64,000 bases of DNA from the NCBI RefSeq assembly GCF_017591425.1, contig NW_024466512.1:25473501-25537500 (forward strand), written 5' to 3'. This stretch comes from Ochotona curzoniae (Eukaryota > Chordata > Mammalia > Lagomorpha > Ochotonidae). The stretch's first letter is position 1, and the number at the start of each line of letters is the position of its first letter. Positions 37,352 to 47,880 of the stretch are shown here, one piece after another. The notes beneath the pieces were generated by a model that was given only the letters and a program-made list of their open reading frames with translations, searched no databases and was not told the DNA's origin. The position numbers were made by a program, and so were the translations under genes.

Positions 37352-37668
37352 AGGGCCTGGTTCAATGGCTCAGTGACTAAATCCTTGCTTTGCATCTGCC
37401 AGTATCCCCTATGGGCACAGGTTCATGTCCCAGCTGCTCCACTTCCCTTCCAGCTTCCTGACTGTGATCTGGGAAAGCAGTAGAGGATGACCCAAAGCCT
37501 TGGGACCCTGCACCCATGTGGGAGACCTGGAAAAAGCTCCTGGCTTCTGACTTTGGATCAGCTTAGCTCTGACCACTTGTGGAGTGAACCAGCAAATGGA
37601 AGGTCTTTATGTCTCTCCTCTCTGTAAACATTCCTTTCCAATAAAAAGAAATAAATGTAAAAAAAGAA
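37352..37668 (+). repeat. Pika-type SINE, sense, older
   Basis: Body gggcctggttcaatggctca through cccctatgggcacaggttca, agcttcctgactgtgatctg, to a tail of aataaaaagaaataaatgta. No clear target-site duplication. Confidence 0.85.
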
Positions 37669-37681
37669 GAAACTTTTATAA

Positions 37682-37992
37682 AGATGTGGTTTTTTTTTGA
37701 GGGTGAGAATTATGAAATAGTGAGGGAAAGACAAAGAGCGAGAGAGAGAGCGAGAGAGAGCTCTTCTGACCACTGGTCCACTTCCCCAAATGGTTGCAAC
37801 TGCAGTGGCTAAGTCAAGCTGAAGCTCCATCGAGTCTGCCCCATGGGTACAGGGACCATCTTCTGCTGCTTTCCCAGGAGCATTAGCAGGGTGTGGCGTC
37901 AAAAGCAGAGCAGCCAGGGCTCAGACTAGCACTCCACTGACATGGGAGTCTAGCATTGTTGGCAACAGCTTAGATCACTGTACCCCAACATG
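37682..37992 (-). repeat. Old C-SINE, antisense
   Basis: Reverse copy with GA run (37735-37762), ggtccacttccccaaatggt, tgctgctttcccaggagcat, gtaccccaacatgg. It sits 13 bp after the preceding sense SINE, tail to tail. Confidence 0.8.
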
Positions 37993-38229
37993 GACCCCCT
38001 CAACCAAGAGTATTTGAATGAAAGGACTAATAAAAAAAATGATTGTTAGGATCTAGTGCAGGAGATTTTTCTGTCCCCTCCCCTGCTAGAAAAAAATAAA
38101 ACAATGTTTAGGTGAGTTATCTTCGACAGGCCAAAACTGTAAATACAAGTATTACATGGTCAGTAAAACTTAAGAGCTTACTTTGCTCTGGCCAGGTGGT
38201 TCCTGTGTATGATGGACGGGGGACTAAGC

Positions 38230-38370
38230 CACTGGCTAATCTAGAGAGAATCTCTGCCTCTCTGTCTAATGGCTCTGCATCTCCAGTGATCCCCACCTGC
38301 TCAAAGTCTCAGTTACCCTGATTATAGCATGGAAATACACCCACTCAGTTGCATGGTTTGATGATCATAT
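38230..38370 (+). repeat. MIR-like fragment
   Basis: Contains ctgctcaaagtctcagttac, gattatagcatggaaataca, and gcatggtttgatgatcatat in MIR order. Diverged. Confidence 0.45.
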
Positions 38371-38724
38371 GAATAATTTCCAGATATACTACAAATAGTC
38401 TGTAGGTCAACAATTCTTGTTTTTAGGAAAACCAAGAGCCAAGTCTTTGGGCTTTAAAAAACATAATGAGAGATGGAAGAAATAATTCATATAATGTGTT
38501 GTCTATGAATTTTTGTCTTAGTGAATATTCATTCATAGCCCCATCATCTAAATGGGCAGTGTTGATCCCTGGCACCAGGAGCTGTCTTCCTGAGTTTTGG
38601 AAGAACCCCATCTCTTTCTGCCTACATGTCCTTGGATGTGTATTGTTAATATTTCATTAATTACAGTAGAGGGGCGTTGTGTGTACATCAGCATCTCCCA
38701 CGATGCATATAATTAAGGTACTTT

Positions 38725-38742
38725 TTGTTGTTGTTGTTGTTG
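38725..38742. repeat. (GTT)6 microsatellite
   Basis: ttgttgttgttgttgttg, short and perfect. Confidence 0.9.
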
Positions 38743-39180
38743 AGAGCGGAAGAAAATTGGCCTTTCCCAAAGAAAAGCAGCTTGCTTCCAAAGTTGCTAA
38801 CAGATTGCTTCTTAATTGAACTTGGGAGGTGAATTATATGGTGAATTAGAAAAAAGAACAACTCTGAGTTTCGTGAATTGCTCCATAAAGGAAACTGTGG
38901 GATTGAATTGCAAATGCTGGATAGGAACATTTCAGCTGGGCCCCATGCCTCATGGGCTGCTGACCTCTGCTGTGTCTCGGGGAGAGCCTGAACAGGCCCG
39001 AGCCCTCTTTTCAGGGCCTGCAGGCCATTCTTTCCCAGAGACCAGCTGTAAGCCTGGGTTTCTTATGCAAAGGAGCCGTTTGAATAAACCCCGTGACTAA
39101 TGAAATCTACAAGGCCTGTGCACATCCTCTCACTGAAGAGGTAATTAAGCAAAGAACAAATATGAGGGTATATCTGTGTG
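38743..39180. promoter_or_regulatory. Candidate conserved non-coding element A
   Basis: A repeat-free, compositionally mixed block in intron 2. Motif-like words include TTAATTGAACTT (38812-38823), an octamer-like TTATGCAAAG (39063-39072) and GGTAATTAAGC (39140-39150). It carries no frame that continues through. The inference rests only on absence of repeats and the homeodomain/POU-like words; conservation cannot be tested here. Confidence 0.35.
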
Positions 39181-39491
39181 GCTGTTTTTTTTTCAAACAT
39201 TTTTTTTGTCTTGCAACTACACACCCAAGGACACATACCCCAAGTGCTTCTTACCTGCCCGCAGTCTCTGCATTTGAGCTCTTTCTTCCTTGTCATGTGG
39301 TGCCTAGAGTTACAGTTCCAGCCCTAGCCTCACCTGTCTTACAGAGCCACTGGCCGACATAGAGGTGAGGAATGCCTTTTCTTATTGTTGGAGGAATCTG
39401 TCTCCACATCCTGCGTTCCTGGAGAACTCTGGAGGAGAGAGGCTGGGTGCAAGGTAGCAGCACCGGGTGAGTGGTTCTTACCAGCAGCCCT

Positions 39492-39668
39492 CGAGTAGCC
39501 TGTCTCAACTTGGCTGTACCTTAAGACTCACCTGGGGAGCTTTTGTTAACCCCACGTGCTGAGACTGTGCCCCAGACCAATTAGATCAGGACCTCTAGGG
39601 GTGTTTTCTACAAGCTTTCTCAGATGATTCCAAATTGCATCCAGGGTCAAGAGCCATTGGTTAAGAAT
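39492..39668. repeat. MER5A-type hAT DNA transposon fragment
   Basis: Clear MER5 phrases: tctcaacttggctgtacctt, aagactcacctggggagctt, ccccagaccaattagatcag, gacctctaggggtg, and the near-palindromic other end agagccattggttaaga. Confidence 0.75.
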
Positions 39669-40089
39669 AGCTACCTATGTCTCCCATTTGGAGCTGATAA
39701 TGGCAAATATTTTCAGCAGTTCAGTTCAGTGAGACGCGATAGAGTTCACCCTGAAATGCTGCCTCATTTGTCCATCATCTCTCCATCCATCTTGTGTTTT
39801 ACTGAATCTGTGCTATGGGTCGGGACTGTACAGAGGAGAAGGAATTTTAGTTCTAGAGGAGCTTCAGGGCGGCTTCTCAGGGGAAGTGGTGTATATGTGG
39901 GAGCAGATTTGGGCAGGTGGAGAGAGGTAGGTGTGGCTGAGGAAGAAGGTGCAGGAGTAAAGGGGCACAGAGGTCCCAGCTCAGTGTGGCGGAGCAGAGG
40001 AGCAGCAGATGAGACAGGCTGCAGGTGGAGGAGGCTGGTGGGGTCATGTTGCTCCTGGAACAGTCAGTTGTGTAAGGAGTTGGGGTTCA

Positions 40090-40175
40090 TCTGTGCTTGG
40101 AGCCTGTTTTATCATCTGTAAAATGGGCATATTCGTGGTCCTTGCATTGTTGGGATTTCACGAGAACAAAATTAC
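40090..40175 (+). repeat. MIR 3' half
   Basis: Contains gttttatcatctgtaaaatg followed by ggcatattcgtgg and tgggatttcacgagaac, matching the MIR core. Confidence 0.55.
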
Positions 40176-40569
40176 AGAACTCCAAGCAAGAAAACTATTT
40201 GCGGTGTCTTTATCACTGTCAGACTCATTGGCACCTGTTGTTTAACCCTCCATCTGCTGGAGGGCTCCTAGCTACTTCCACCTCCAGAGCTTTCACACCT
40301 GCTTTCATCCCACATGGCAGAGAGCCAAGGGAGGCTGATGTCCTCGTCCTTGCCATGCTCCACTTGTGTGGAGTGACTCAGTCTCTCCAGGCATCAGCTC
40401 GCCTCAATCAGCCTTCCACTCACCTTGACCCAAAGGCCAATGCACCTGTTCTTTATCTTCTCCTTTTTGCTCCTCTATCCTTGCAGGCATCAGATAGGTC
40501 TATGTTGGCCAGCTCTCCATGCTGAGCTTCTAACACTATCTGGAATCTCATCTCAAATCTCAGTTCAAG

Positions 40570-41095
40570 CATCCCCCTCCAGTCTAATCCACTATTAATC
40601 ATTCCTGCCGTCAAAGCTGGTGTAGCTACCCAGCCTGTTCATGTTTTCCTACTCCTGTCCAAACCTCTCAGAATAAAAGCCCAAATCCCCCCTCTGCTGC
40701 TTCCGTGCCCACCATTCTGTCACCCTTGCTCATGCCATTGCAGTCATGCTCAGCACCCTAGTGCCAGGTACACCCCTACCTTGGGACCTTGGCTCCTGCC
40801 GTCCCTTCTGTTGGGTGTGCTCTTCCCAACATTCGCAGACTGCCCCCTGCACTTTCTCCCACCTTCCTCTCCCTCCTTGATGTGCAACGGCAGCCTCCCA
40901 CCCCAGTGCCCCGTGTTCCTCTCACCGCATGTCATGTCTGCAGAGCATAGTTGACTCACATATTAGCTGCCTGTTTGTCATTCTCTCCCTTAGCCTCCAT
41001 CAAGGCAGAGAGTTTCTTCAGGATCCCAAGCAGCAGCAATAGCATCTGGCACACAGCAGGTGCTGGATAAATATTTGTTGAATGAGCGAATGCCC
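40570..41095 (+). repeat. L2 LINE 3' region
   Basis: Pyrimidine-rich L2-type sequence ending with the diagnostic tail agcatctggcacacagcagg, tgctggataaatatttgttg, aatgagcgaatg (41041-41093). Confidence 0.7.
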
Positions 41096-41921
41096 AGACA
41101 AGCCATTTACCTCATGGGCTCCATGCAACTGCCCATTTGGCGGGTCAAAGGTACCAACACCCAGGTTCCCATCCTGGAGAAGGCACCACCAGCCTCCAGC
41201 CCCCAGCCATGTTCCTGCCCCCTTCCCCTTGCACAGGGCATGTCCCTCTGCCCCAGTGTAATCTTGGAGCATCAGGATTTCCCTTTAGCCTGAGAGGAAA
41301 TGCTATCGCAACTGGAGCTGGAAGAATACCCGAGGGCCGGGAGCTGGCAGCCTCAGCTGCAGCAGCTGCAGGGAGTGTGTGAGTGGATTCTGAGTTGGCC
41401 AAAGGCAGCGGAACTAGCAGGATGTAGCCCGAGCCTCCCATCTCCTCCTCAAGTCGGTGGCCTTGCTCTCCAGGAGGCCCAGCAGCTGCAACACCTGCCC
41501 ATGTCAGAGTCACAAGAGGGACAGAAGTCAGGAACTGGGACATGAGGCTGCAAGGCTGTCTCCAGCAGTAGCCAGACCCAGGGGCTGGGTTCTCTGATTG
41601 GGGAGCCTGGCACTTGCTGTGTGTGGCTTTGCTAAGGAGCACCGGAAGCTTGCTTAGTTGTGGGTACATGGAGGTCTTCTGGTTCCCCAGCAGGGGACCC
41701 TTTCCTGAGCTCTCAGCCATTCTTATGGGCCAGGCAACTCTGGACTCATCACTTTCTGACTTGGTTTTCTCCTCTGTACAATGAGGTTCCATGCCATCCG
41801 CTACAAGGTGTTCCAATCCATGTGGAAAATGATAGTGGGAAATTGCTTAGGAAGCTGCAACTTTCTGAACAAGGACAAGAGTTGTGCTTGTCTTCACCAA
41901 CAGATTGTCCTCTGGCTACTT

Positions 41922-41923
<2 letters not shown>

Positions 41924-41968
<45 letters not shown>
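41924..41968. repeat. (GT)22 microsatellite
   Basis: A 45-bp perfect GT run, the longest dinucleotide repeat in the window. Confidence 0.98.
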
Positions 41969-41972
<4 letters not shown>

Positions 41973-42229
41973 TGGTAGGCTCTCAGGGACACAGATCTGC
42001 CCTGTTGCCCCAGTCTTAGCTCCCATCCCATCTAATCCATCAGCTCCTCCTGTTACCTCCACCTGTAGTCACACCCCAATTAGGACGTGCCCCGTGGGTC
42101 TACTGCCATGTCTTTTTCATGTTTGTTTCATGCTGCTGCTGGCTCTTATCTGGGCCATAGCCCCTCACCAGTCACCTGGCTTCCTTTTCTGCTCATCCAT
42201 ACCCTAGACCATCTAGGTTAAAGACAATC

Positions 42230-42680
42230 TAAAAACACACCGCTTTCCTGCTTTAAACTCTTAGCAGGGTCCCTGTGACAAAGAAAATCAAGTCAAAGGA
42301 CATGACATGCTGGCAGAGGCCCCTTCACTGACTTTGCCCTCCACTGGTTACCCCTCCGCGTGGTAAGCTCCTTCCAAGTAAAGGCTTTCCCAGTCCTTCC
42401 TTATGCTGAGGGCTGCTCAGGCCTGGAGCTTGGGTCTGTCCCACCTTCCAGATCTCAGGTCTCAAGCACTGTATCACACCAGGGGCTGTCCCAGTCACTC
42501 TCTACCACACAGTGCACTTGACCTTTCCTGGGAGTAATTTCTCGACTTGCAACTGTCTTCTTCATTCATTTTCTTTTCTTACCCACTGTTTATTGAGAAT
42601 GTACATTTATTGAGGGCAGGTCTGTCTGGGCCACTGCTGGATCCACAGTGCCTAGAACTGTGGTCTCATAGGTACTTGCT
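42230..42680 (+). repeat. L2 LINE 3' region
   Basis: L2-type phrases: aaacacaccgctttcctgct, ccaagtaaaggctttccc, and the tail gaatgtacatttattgaggg, atccacagtgcctagaactg, taggtacttgctga. Confidence 0.5.
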
Positions 42681-42818
42681 GATTGGCCGGCTTTGTGGTC
42701 GAGACAGATGTCTGCATGGTTTACAGATGATTGCTAGCAAACACATATGAGCATACACACAACCTCATTCCAGAAGCTTCTAAGGGGTGACTCACCCCAA
42801 AGATGAACCCAGAATGCC

Positions 42819-42836
42819 AACAGCAGCAGCAGCAGT
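42819..42836. repeat. Short (CAG)5
   Basis: acagcagcagcagcagtg, a short intronic trinucleotide run. Confidence 0.85.
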
Positions 42837-43231
42837 GCTACTTTTCTGGGCTCCAACAAGGTGGAATCCAGACCTGGACGCTTGCCTTTGCTGTGGGTCT
42901 TTGCTGTGAGAGTGGGAGTAAGGATGCTGACCTTGGAGTTTACTGCAAATTTTACAAATTGGATTCTGAGTACTTTTGAACAGATGGAGAACAGGAGTGC
43001 TTTTACCAGGCTGTGAGTGGTGTGCGTGGTTAAAAGGAGCAGGCTCTGCTTTGCCCTCGCCTCCAGAAGGGCACCTGCCACGTGGTTACTGTCCAGTAAA
43101 CCCACACTGAGCACATCCTTGAAGACCCCCGGGGCTCTCAGCCACTCCCAGGGGTCCGGCCTGGCTCCCTCAGCCCTTGATGCTGCCAGAGAAGGCTGGC
43201 ACATCCTCACATGTCTCCTCTGTTCCTCCAG

Positions 43232-43315
43232 GTGGGCTTGCCGAGCAACCATCGTCATCGGAGAGCTGGCCAAACAGCACAGCCACCAACAGCAGCAGGG
43301 AGGATTCCAGAAAGG
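43232..43315 (+). CDS. TLL2: TLL2 exon 3 (variable propeptide linker)
   Basis: This 84-nt phase 1-1 exon encodes a Ser/Asn-rich, low-complexity linker beginning GLAEQPSSSESWPNS and ending REDSRK. It aligns loosely with the poorly conserved human stretch GLEEQASESSPDTT. The acceptor is CCTCCAG at 43225-43231 and the donor is GTAATG at 43316. It keeps the frame between exons 2 and 4. Two potential N-glycosylation sequons are encoded: N-S-T (43273-43281) and N-S-S (43288-43296). An old LINE remnant begins about 30 bp after the donor. The call depends on frame, phase, splice sites and the weak match, so it is slightly less certain than its neighbours. Confidence 0.88.
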
Positions 43316-43344
43316 GTAATGTGAGCCTCTGCCAGGTCTTTGGA

Positions 43345-43530
43345 TACTTTTTTTTAATAACATCAAATATATAGAATATGAAATCTACCATCTTAGTCTG
43401 TTTTAAGTGTCCCACATAGTAGCATTAAGCCATTCAGTTTCCTGGAACCATCACCATTATGTAGCACTCAGATTTTCTCATCACTCCTCAGAGAGTCCTT
43501 GTTCCCAAGAAATAGTCCCTCTGGCTCCCT
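43345..43530 (-). repeat. Ancient L1 3'-region fragment, antisense
   Basis: Same family as 13860-14455: ataacatcaaatatatagaa, aatctaccatcttagtctgt, ggaaccatcaccattatgta, cttgttcccaagaaatagtc. It starts about 30 bp after the exon 3 donor. Confidence 0.5.
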
Positions 43531-44202
43531 GCTGCCTGAGCCCTTTGTGCTTCCAGCCTGCCTCAGCAGCTAAAATGGACTTAGCACTGATGTCCTTTAG
43601 TGGGGTGGAATTGACTCGGCTGTCCCAGGAACCATGTGACCTGCAGGTGAATTCTGCCCTTTGGGCACTTGACTCATGTATTGAAGACCCTGAATGCCTG
43701 AGAAGAGATGGTTCAAGGCTTTGGGAGCTGGATGTCTAGGAGAATGAGTGGGTATAGAAAGCCAGGAAAGAAAACTGGAATCAGGGCTGTAGGGTGGGGC
43801 ACAGATCTGAGGAGCCCTTCTCCTGGGGGCTGCCAAGAGAGGGTCAGAGAGCAGGAGAGGTAGCTGATTGGTTGTGAATCATGGGGGGGCCTATCCACCC
43901 CACTTGCTGCGAACAAATGCTGTGTGGCCTGTCTGTGCACAATGGCCAGTGAGTGTAGTCTCCTGATTGGGCCGGAGTCTGCTGTACTTCTCTGTCTGCC
44001 CATAGCCTGCTAGAATCAGGGCTTGAGGTCAGCGGTGGCATTTCTTCTAGGCCAAGTTCACTGCAGAGCCCAAGGGATGTATTTGAAATACTGGAATACT
44101 GCGTTTCAGGAGGGCTAGGTATAAATGGAATAAAAAACATTCTTCTTTTTAGTTCTTGTCTCTGCTTTCATGTTAGTCTGTGTTTTTACACATAGGTGTG
44201 TG

Positions 44203-44555
44203 TATACAGACAGTCCCTGGCACTGACATATGATTTGGAGACCTTAGGGTAGTGTAAAAGCATTGCATATCCAGCAGAAAGCAGACTTTGAATTTAGAAT
44301 TTTGAGCCTTCCCTGGGTAAGCCATGTACAGTATGGTCCCTTCTCTGCATGCTGGACAGCAGCAGTGAGCACAAATCTCTGTCAGCCGCTGATCCTGGCA
44401 GGGTCAAGACTGATGCTGCAGTGTGCTCGTAGCTAGCCTAGGATGTGCTTGAAGTTGGCTCTACTACCTATATTTTCAATGTAGCAGCATTTTCAACTCT
44501 GATGGGTTTTATTAAGACAACTGCAACATGAGTTGAGGAGCATGTGGTCATAATT
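44203..44555 (+). mobile_element. Non-autonomous Tigger-like DNA transposon remnant
   Basis: Aligns by eye with an old cut-and-paste repeat whose ends read 'acagtccccgacttacga' and 'cgatgggtttat...gaggagcat'. Here the ends are acagtccctggcactgacat and gatgggttttattaagacaa with gttgaggagcatgtgg. The family name is my best recollection. Confidence 0.45.
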
Positions 44556-44608
44556 TCACACAAAGGCTTAGAGGCAATGATATACCATGAACTTTCCCCC
44601 TTTTAAAA

Positions 44609-44941
44609 CATGTTATCTTATTTTTAGGATTTTTTTTTCATTGGAAAATCATTTATACAGAGAGGAGAAGAGACAGGAAACCTTCCATCCATCAATTCAC
44701 TCCCCAAGCGGCCTCAACGGCCGGAACTCAGCCAATCTGAAGCCAGAAGGCAGGAGCTTCTTCCAGGTCTCCCATGCGGGTGCAGGCTCCCAAGGTGTTG
44801 GGCCATCCTCAACTGCTTTCCCAGACCACAAGCAGGGAGCTGGATGGGAAGCTGGGCTGCCAGGATTAGAACAGGCACCCAAACAGGATCCCAGTGTGTG
44901 CAAGACAAGGACTTTAGCTGCCAGGCTACTGTGCTGGGCCC
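44609..44941 (-). repeat. Pika-type SINE, antisense, intermediate age
   Basis: Reverse copy with tail at 44610-44640, then aggagaagagacaggaaacc, gcggcctcaacggccggaac, and the head ending actgtgctgggccc. Imperfect target-site duplication gaactttcccccttttaaaa (44589-44608) and gactttccccttttaaaa (44942-44959). Confidence 0.9.
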
Positions 44942-45009
44942 GACTTTCCCCTTTTAAAATTTGGCTTCTCTTCTTTTCTTTCTCTCTGCACTTCCATAGG
45001 TGATGCGTG

Positions 45010-45330
45010 CCCATAATTTGATATGCACCCCTCCTTGCACATACATAACTTTTGCACTTAGATAGAAATACATAGAAATCAACATACACATAAATATGAA
45101 TACTGCTGCAGGCCTTGTTATCATTGTTAAGAAATGGGATCATATTCAATGCATATTTTATGCATCATGCTTTTCTCATCAATGCTTCTAGGAATCCCTC
45201 TGGAGCACTTGTTACAACTTTAATGTATTCTTTTGAATTGTTGTAAACACTCCTGGAATGGGTAAATCTTGATTTATTTGATCGTTCCCATATCAATTAG
45301 CATTCTCTGAGTTTTTGCCACCATGAGCAA
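45010..45330 (-). repeat. Ancient LINE 3'-region fragment, antisense
   Basis: Old L1-type phrases: tatttgatcgttcccatatc, aattagcattctctgagttt, ttgccaccatgagcaagacc. Diverged. Confidence 0.45.
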
Positions 45331-45574
45331 GACCTACTTGAAACATTTCTAAACACACATATCCTTACACGTGAAGGTACCTCAAAGATGTCAGAGAAAA
45401 ATAGAATTAAAATATAAGTTTATTTTGGTACAAAAAAAGTTTGAAATCCATGCACATAAGTACTTAGTATGTTTTAAATAGATGTGAACATGTTTCTAAG
45501 TATATAAGGCTTTATATCTTCATAGCAAGTTATAAGTATGCCTTTTCCCCATATCCTCGTAGCTTTGTTGTCAG

Positions 45575-45790
45575 TGTTTTAGATGAGACAGAGTTTTCAT
45601 GATCTGGTTTGCTCCTCAAACACCTTCAGTTGTCCCTGGCTGGGGCTGAAGGCAGGAACCAGGAACTCAACATGGGGATCTCGTGCAGTCTCAGTGACTT
45701 GAGCCATCCCCTGGTCTGCCTCAGCAGGGAGCTGGAATCAGGTGGAAGGCAGAATCTTAAAAGTGAATCCAAACCTCCAGTGTACCAGTG
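45575..45790 (-). repeat. Old C-SINE, antisense, fragment
   Basis: Reads gatgagacagagttttcatg, ggtttgctcctcaaacacct, aggaaccaggaactcaacat, cagcagggagctggaatcag. The head end has been lost. Confidence 0.7.
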
Positions 45791-46789
45791 TTCTTACACA
45801 GGTAAACTATACCTCGTTTATGGTTCAGTTATGTTTGCTGACTGCTGGCACCTTTGAGCACCTTGTTTTGCGTGTGTGGTGATGCCTGATGTGCATGTCT
45901 GGGCCTCACTTCTTTGACTCTTTGTCCACTTTTCTGTCTGGCTGCTGATTCCACTTTTCTCAATTTGACTGCTTTTACAGAGCAGGCAATTTGGTAATCC
46001 TGCATTTGTTTTATAGTGGTACAACTTGTTTGCAGGGACTGTGCTCAAGGCCTCTCGTAAGTCCATTTTTCTGCCTCACCTCTGTTAGGGTATTTTGACT
46101 TATGAATTTTCAGGCTCTTCAAACACTGGGTGAACTCAGAGCACTTGATCACAGATGGCAAACACTTAGGCTGAGATGGAATAGGAAAAGCTGGCATGAA
46201 ATGGGGGCAGGGAGAGTGTTGTCATCACACCGTGGGGCTGTAGATGCCACACTTCATGTTTCTTGTAACATGAAACCACCCTCACCGTCCTTGGCTTGAA
46301 GTAACGATTTTGTTGTTTACTAGATTGGGCTCAGTGGGAGTGGTTTTGGGCTTTATGTTGGCTCGGATCTCTTGCTTGACTGCATTCATCTAGCAGCTGG
46401 GCTGGATGGTCCAAAAAAGTTTTAGCCGTAGCCTTGACGCCACTTCTGTGTGGGCTTTCACCATTTATCGTCTACTCTGACTTTATCACATGGTGGCCAG
46501 TTACCCAGAGGGAGGAGACAGATGTCCGTTCAAGGCCTAGACTCAAAACTCCCTCTTTGAATAGTTGGAGCAAGCCCAAAGACCAGCCCAGGTCTGGGGA
46601 GAGATAGGTAGATTCCACGCCTCCCTGTGAGGTGTGAGATAAGTTCACAGGAGGGAGGCAATTTGGTAGTGGACAGGTTTGAAGACTCTACCACTTTCCC
46701 CATTGTTCCTTGTCTGTGTTATTGGAGTTTTTGATAACTAGAAGCTCATTGAGTATAAGGTGACCTGACCACATAAACTTGGACATTAA

Positions 46790-46905
46790 ATCCCAAATCA
46801 GCCGCATAGAAGCTGTGACTTTGGGTAAGTCATAGCTAACTCCTCTTGTGAAGTTTGGAGATAATTTGAAATAGTATTCATGTCAAGTGCACAATCAGAT
46901 CTCTG
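46790..46905 (+). repeat. MIR-like fragment
   Basis: Contains tagaagctgtgactttgggt, aagtcatagctaactcctct, gtgaagtttggagataat in MIR order. Confidence 0.55.
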
Positions 46906-47037
46906 GAACTTAAACATGTTCAAGGAATAACTAGTTCTTACACTTCTTCACTCCCACTGCAGCTCCAACAAATATTATCCAGCATTGCCAGTGCATGTGC
47001 CACCTCTGGACTAGGACCTTGCAGCTGTCTGACAGCT

Positions 47038-47066
47038 TGCACACACGCGCACACACACACACACAG
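47038..47066. repeat. (CA)n with CG interruptions
   Basis: gcacacacgcgcacacacac followed by further CA units. Confidence 0.9.
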
Positions 47067-47559
47067 AGTTATGCAGGACAAGAAGGGATAAGGTCGCTGT
47101 GGTTGATTAAAATTCTGTCTCCACTTGGGTTGCGCATGGCAGTAAGTGCTGTCCTGAGGATCTTAAGGAGGACAATGACCACACTCCCTCTTTGATACTA
47201 ACACTCCAAAGCTGGCCGTAGCCACAGCCTGCCACCCCTCAAATGGCTCTGGCTTATTTGAACAGGACCACGAAGGTCATGGCTAAGCAATCTTTTCTCT
47301 TGGTGCAGCAACAGACAAGAAGGTCTGTAATCATCCAGGGCCACCCAAGGAGGAAGGAGGCCCCCAGACAAGGCAAAAGCACTTTCTAGGACATTTTAGC
47401 CTGGCTCTTCCCCTCCTGTCCCTTCAGGACAGTGGGGGTACCTCTGGCTTTTGTATGAATTAAAGAGGACAAGTTGAGTCAATCTGGGACTCTCCTCTGT
47501 GGTCACAGCCTCACTACTGTCACCCCCAAGAATAAGAGGCCGCCCAGGCAGGAAGAAGA

Positions 47560-47880
47560 AACAGAAGGAAGGGAGTGGGCAGCAGCTGCAGGGGCATGTT
47601 TATCTGCCGGCATTGTGTGGCTCCCCTCAGCCCTGACCAGGGGGATTTGTGCCTCCAGCTTCAGGGAGGGGTGAGTTGCGGACTGGCTTGCTCCACATGC
47701 CCCTGGCCACCAGCGTGGTTGGAGGAGCCTCCTCCCACAGAGATGGGAGCTGGCATGCGCTGCAGGGCTGATAATGGGATTAATAAAACGAAATGTGTCG
47801 CTGCTGCGTAGAGAGAGCCGTGACTGCCTTAACAGAGCCTAATTCAAAATCGGGTTCTTAAAAGGGAAAAGCCACCAGGA
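47560..47880. promoter_or_regulatory. Candidate conserved non-coding element B
   Basis: A repeat-free block in intron 3 with retained CpGs. It holds a cluster of factor-like words: GATAATGGGATTAATAAAA (GATA plus OTX/homeodomain-like GGATTA, 47770-47788) and CAGCAGCTGCAG (E-box CAGCTG, 47579-47590). It has no coding frame of interest. Regulatory function is inferred, not shown. Confidence 0.3.

Larger units (their letters stand above)
17416..43231 (+). other. TLL2: TLL2 intron 2 (25.8 kb) - non-coding
   Basis: This intron holds old MIR/L2/L1/MER5 pieces, SINE clusters at 27.3-28.3 and 36.4-38.0 kb, (CA)n tracts at 23.6, 34.5 and 41.9 kb, and a repeat-poor candidate conserved block near 39 kb. 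Stretches in which I recognise nothing: 19820-20280, 21090-23590, 24450-27300, 28330-29210, 29770-30530, 30700-31630, 32530-33410, 33560-34510, 35980-36410, 36770-37350, 41100-41920 and 42680-43231. No internal open frame there has splice support or a recognisable domain. Confidence 0.85.

Noticed and set aside
41145..41816. 223-residue open frame on the - strand
   Set aside because: Unrecognisable Ala/Pro/Gly-rich product. It overlaps an ordinary intronic region with a trinucleotide-like GCA stretch, and I see no promoter, splice or homology support.
42734..43366. 210-residue open frame on the - strand overlapping exon 3
   Set aside because: It is the shadow of the exon 3 region and a short CAG run on the opposite strand. 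The + strand explanation (in-phase exon with splice sites) accounts for the sequence.
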